Assembly: GCF_008692195.1 (NCBI RefSeq)
Contig: NZ_RXOM01000021.1
Location: forward strand, 1-61,072
Source: Salegentibacter sp. R32
GTDB taxonomy: Bacteria; Bacteroidota; Bacteroidia; Flavobacteriales; Flavobacteriaceae
Reading direction: 5' to 3'
DNA length: 61,072 bases
Shown here: piece by piece, positions 60,930-61,072 of the stretch
Numbering within the stretch: the first letter of the stretch is position 1
How the letters are laid out: each line of letters starts with the position of its first letter
Position numbers and translations under genes: made by a program
Notes under the pieces: generated by a model
What the model was told of the DNA's origin: nothing
The model's database searches: none
The model's input: only the letters and a program-made list of their open reading frames with translations

Positions 60930-61072
60930 TTTATCAAATGTGCTACAACGGCAGTCTGTCCCAAAACTACCTAATTTGTTTTTAAAAATAATTGAAATTA
61001 GGGGTAAAGCCAAAATTTGCATTAATTTTTGTTTGCTTTTGTATTAATACCTTAAAAGTTCGTTTTAGTCTT

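Noticed and set aside
1-61072. CRISPR arrays, rRNA and tRNA genes
   Set aside because: No regularly spaced repeats, no rRNA signature sequences and no convincing tRNA cloverleaf were noticed on reading; a tRNAscan run would settle the tRNA question.

Overview
The window looks like accessory DNA from a marine or soil Flavobacteriaceae genome (Bacteroidota). The evidence is low GC, start codons without clear Shine-Dalgarno sequences, promoters of the Bacteroidota type (TTG, about 16-20 nt, TAnnTTTG), and families typical of that group: BfmA/BtgA-type mobilization protein with a DUF5712-type relaxase, HYC_CC_PP proteins, DUF3347 proteins, and a phage_int_SAM_5-like integrase.

Layout. (1) 1-9.6 kb is a plus-strand mobilization and repair module: the edge of an IS1595-like transposase, a 40-aa ORF, SSB, a RadC/JAB protein, a small conserved protein, an oriT-like palindromic stretch, mobilization protein, relaxase, VirD4/TraG-like coupling ATPase, then a Y-family polymerase and a DnaE-type polymerase in one operon. 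(2) 9.7-12.4 kb is a scar region. It holds a frameshifted TraB/GumN gene, two 5'-truncated genes placed head to head, a 3'-truncated IS110-family element whose leader looks like a bridge RNA, and the first 21 codons of an asparaginase gene. (3) 12.4-32.1 kb is a long minus-strand gene array. Its upstream end holds a HYC_CC_PP protein, an HMA-AraC regulator, a WG-repeat protein, a Met-rich lipoprotein and small membrane or metal proteins. It continues through USPs, NDH-2, an APC permease, archaeal-type GAPDH, class I aldolase, an ATP-cone nuclease, a beta-CASP RNase, AMP/thymidine phosphorylase and PRPP synthetase, and ends with a CPH-type Cu-ATPase and an MFS exporter. (4) 32.4-47.7 kb is a plus-strand copper/silver efflux array: HYC_CC_PP, CusA, TolC-type protein, multicopper oxidase fused to a CopB-like barrel, DUF302, DUF3347 (twice), haem-binding protein, PepSY, DUF305, CusB fused to DUF3347, a second HMA-AraC regulator, and a methyltransferase. 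(5) 47.8-55.7 kb is a mercury and copper module: ArsR, MerT-MerP fusion, MerP-like protein, MerA, a CsoR-like regulator, a thioredoxin-fold protein, a second MerT-MerP fusion, CopA, an HMA chaperone, and an MtfA-like peptidase. (6) 55.8-58.9 kb carries a nuclease-like/coiled-coil gene pair and a tyrosine integrase. (7) 59.1-60.4 kb is an intact-looking IS110-family element related to the truncated one, followed by a lipoprotein gene.

How it works together. The metal genes cover sensing, cytosolic export (two P-type ATPases), trans-envelope efflux (CusCBA), periplasmic oxidation and sequestration, and mercury uptake and reduction. The metabolic block inside the metal island is the most interesting part. 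It carries isoenzymes that do not depend on Fe-S clusters or divalent-metal catalysis (class I aldolase, NDH-2, type II GAPDH), plus a set that could turn RNA into ribose phosphates (RNase, AMP phosphorylase, PRPP synthetase). I infer a metabolic bypass for metal stress; this is a hypothesis. The two IS110 leaders give a comparative case for a structured bridge RNA.
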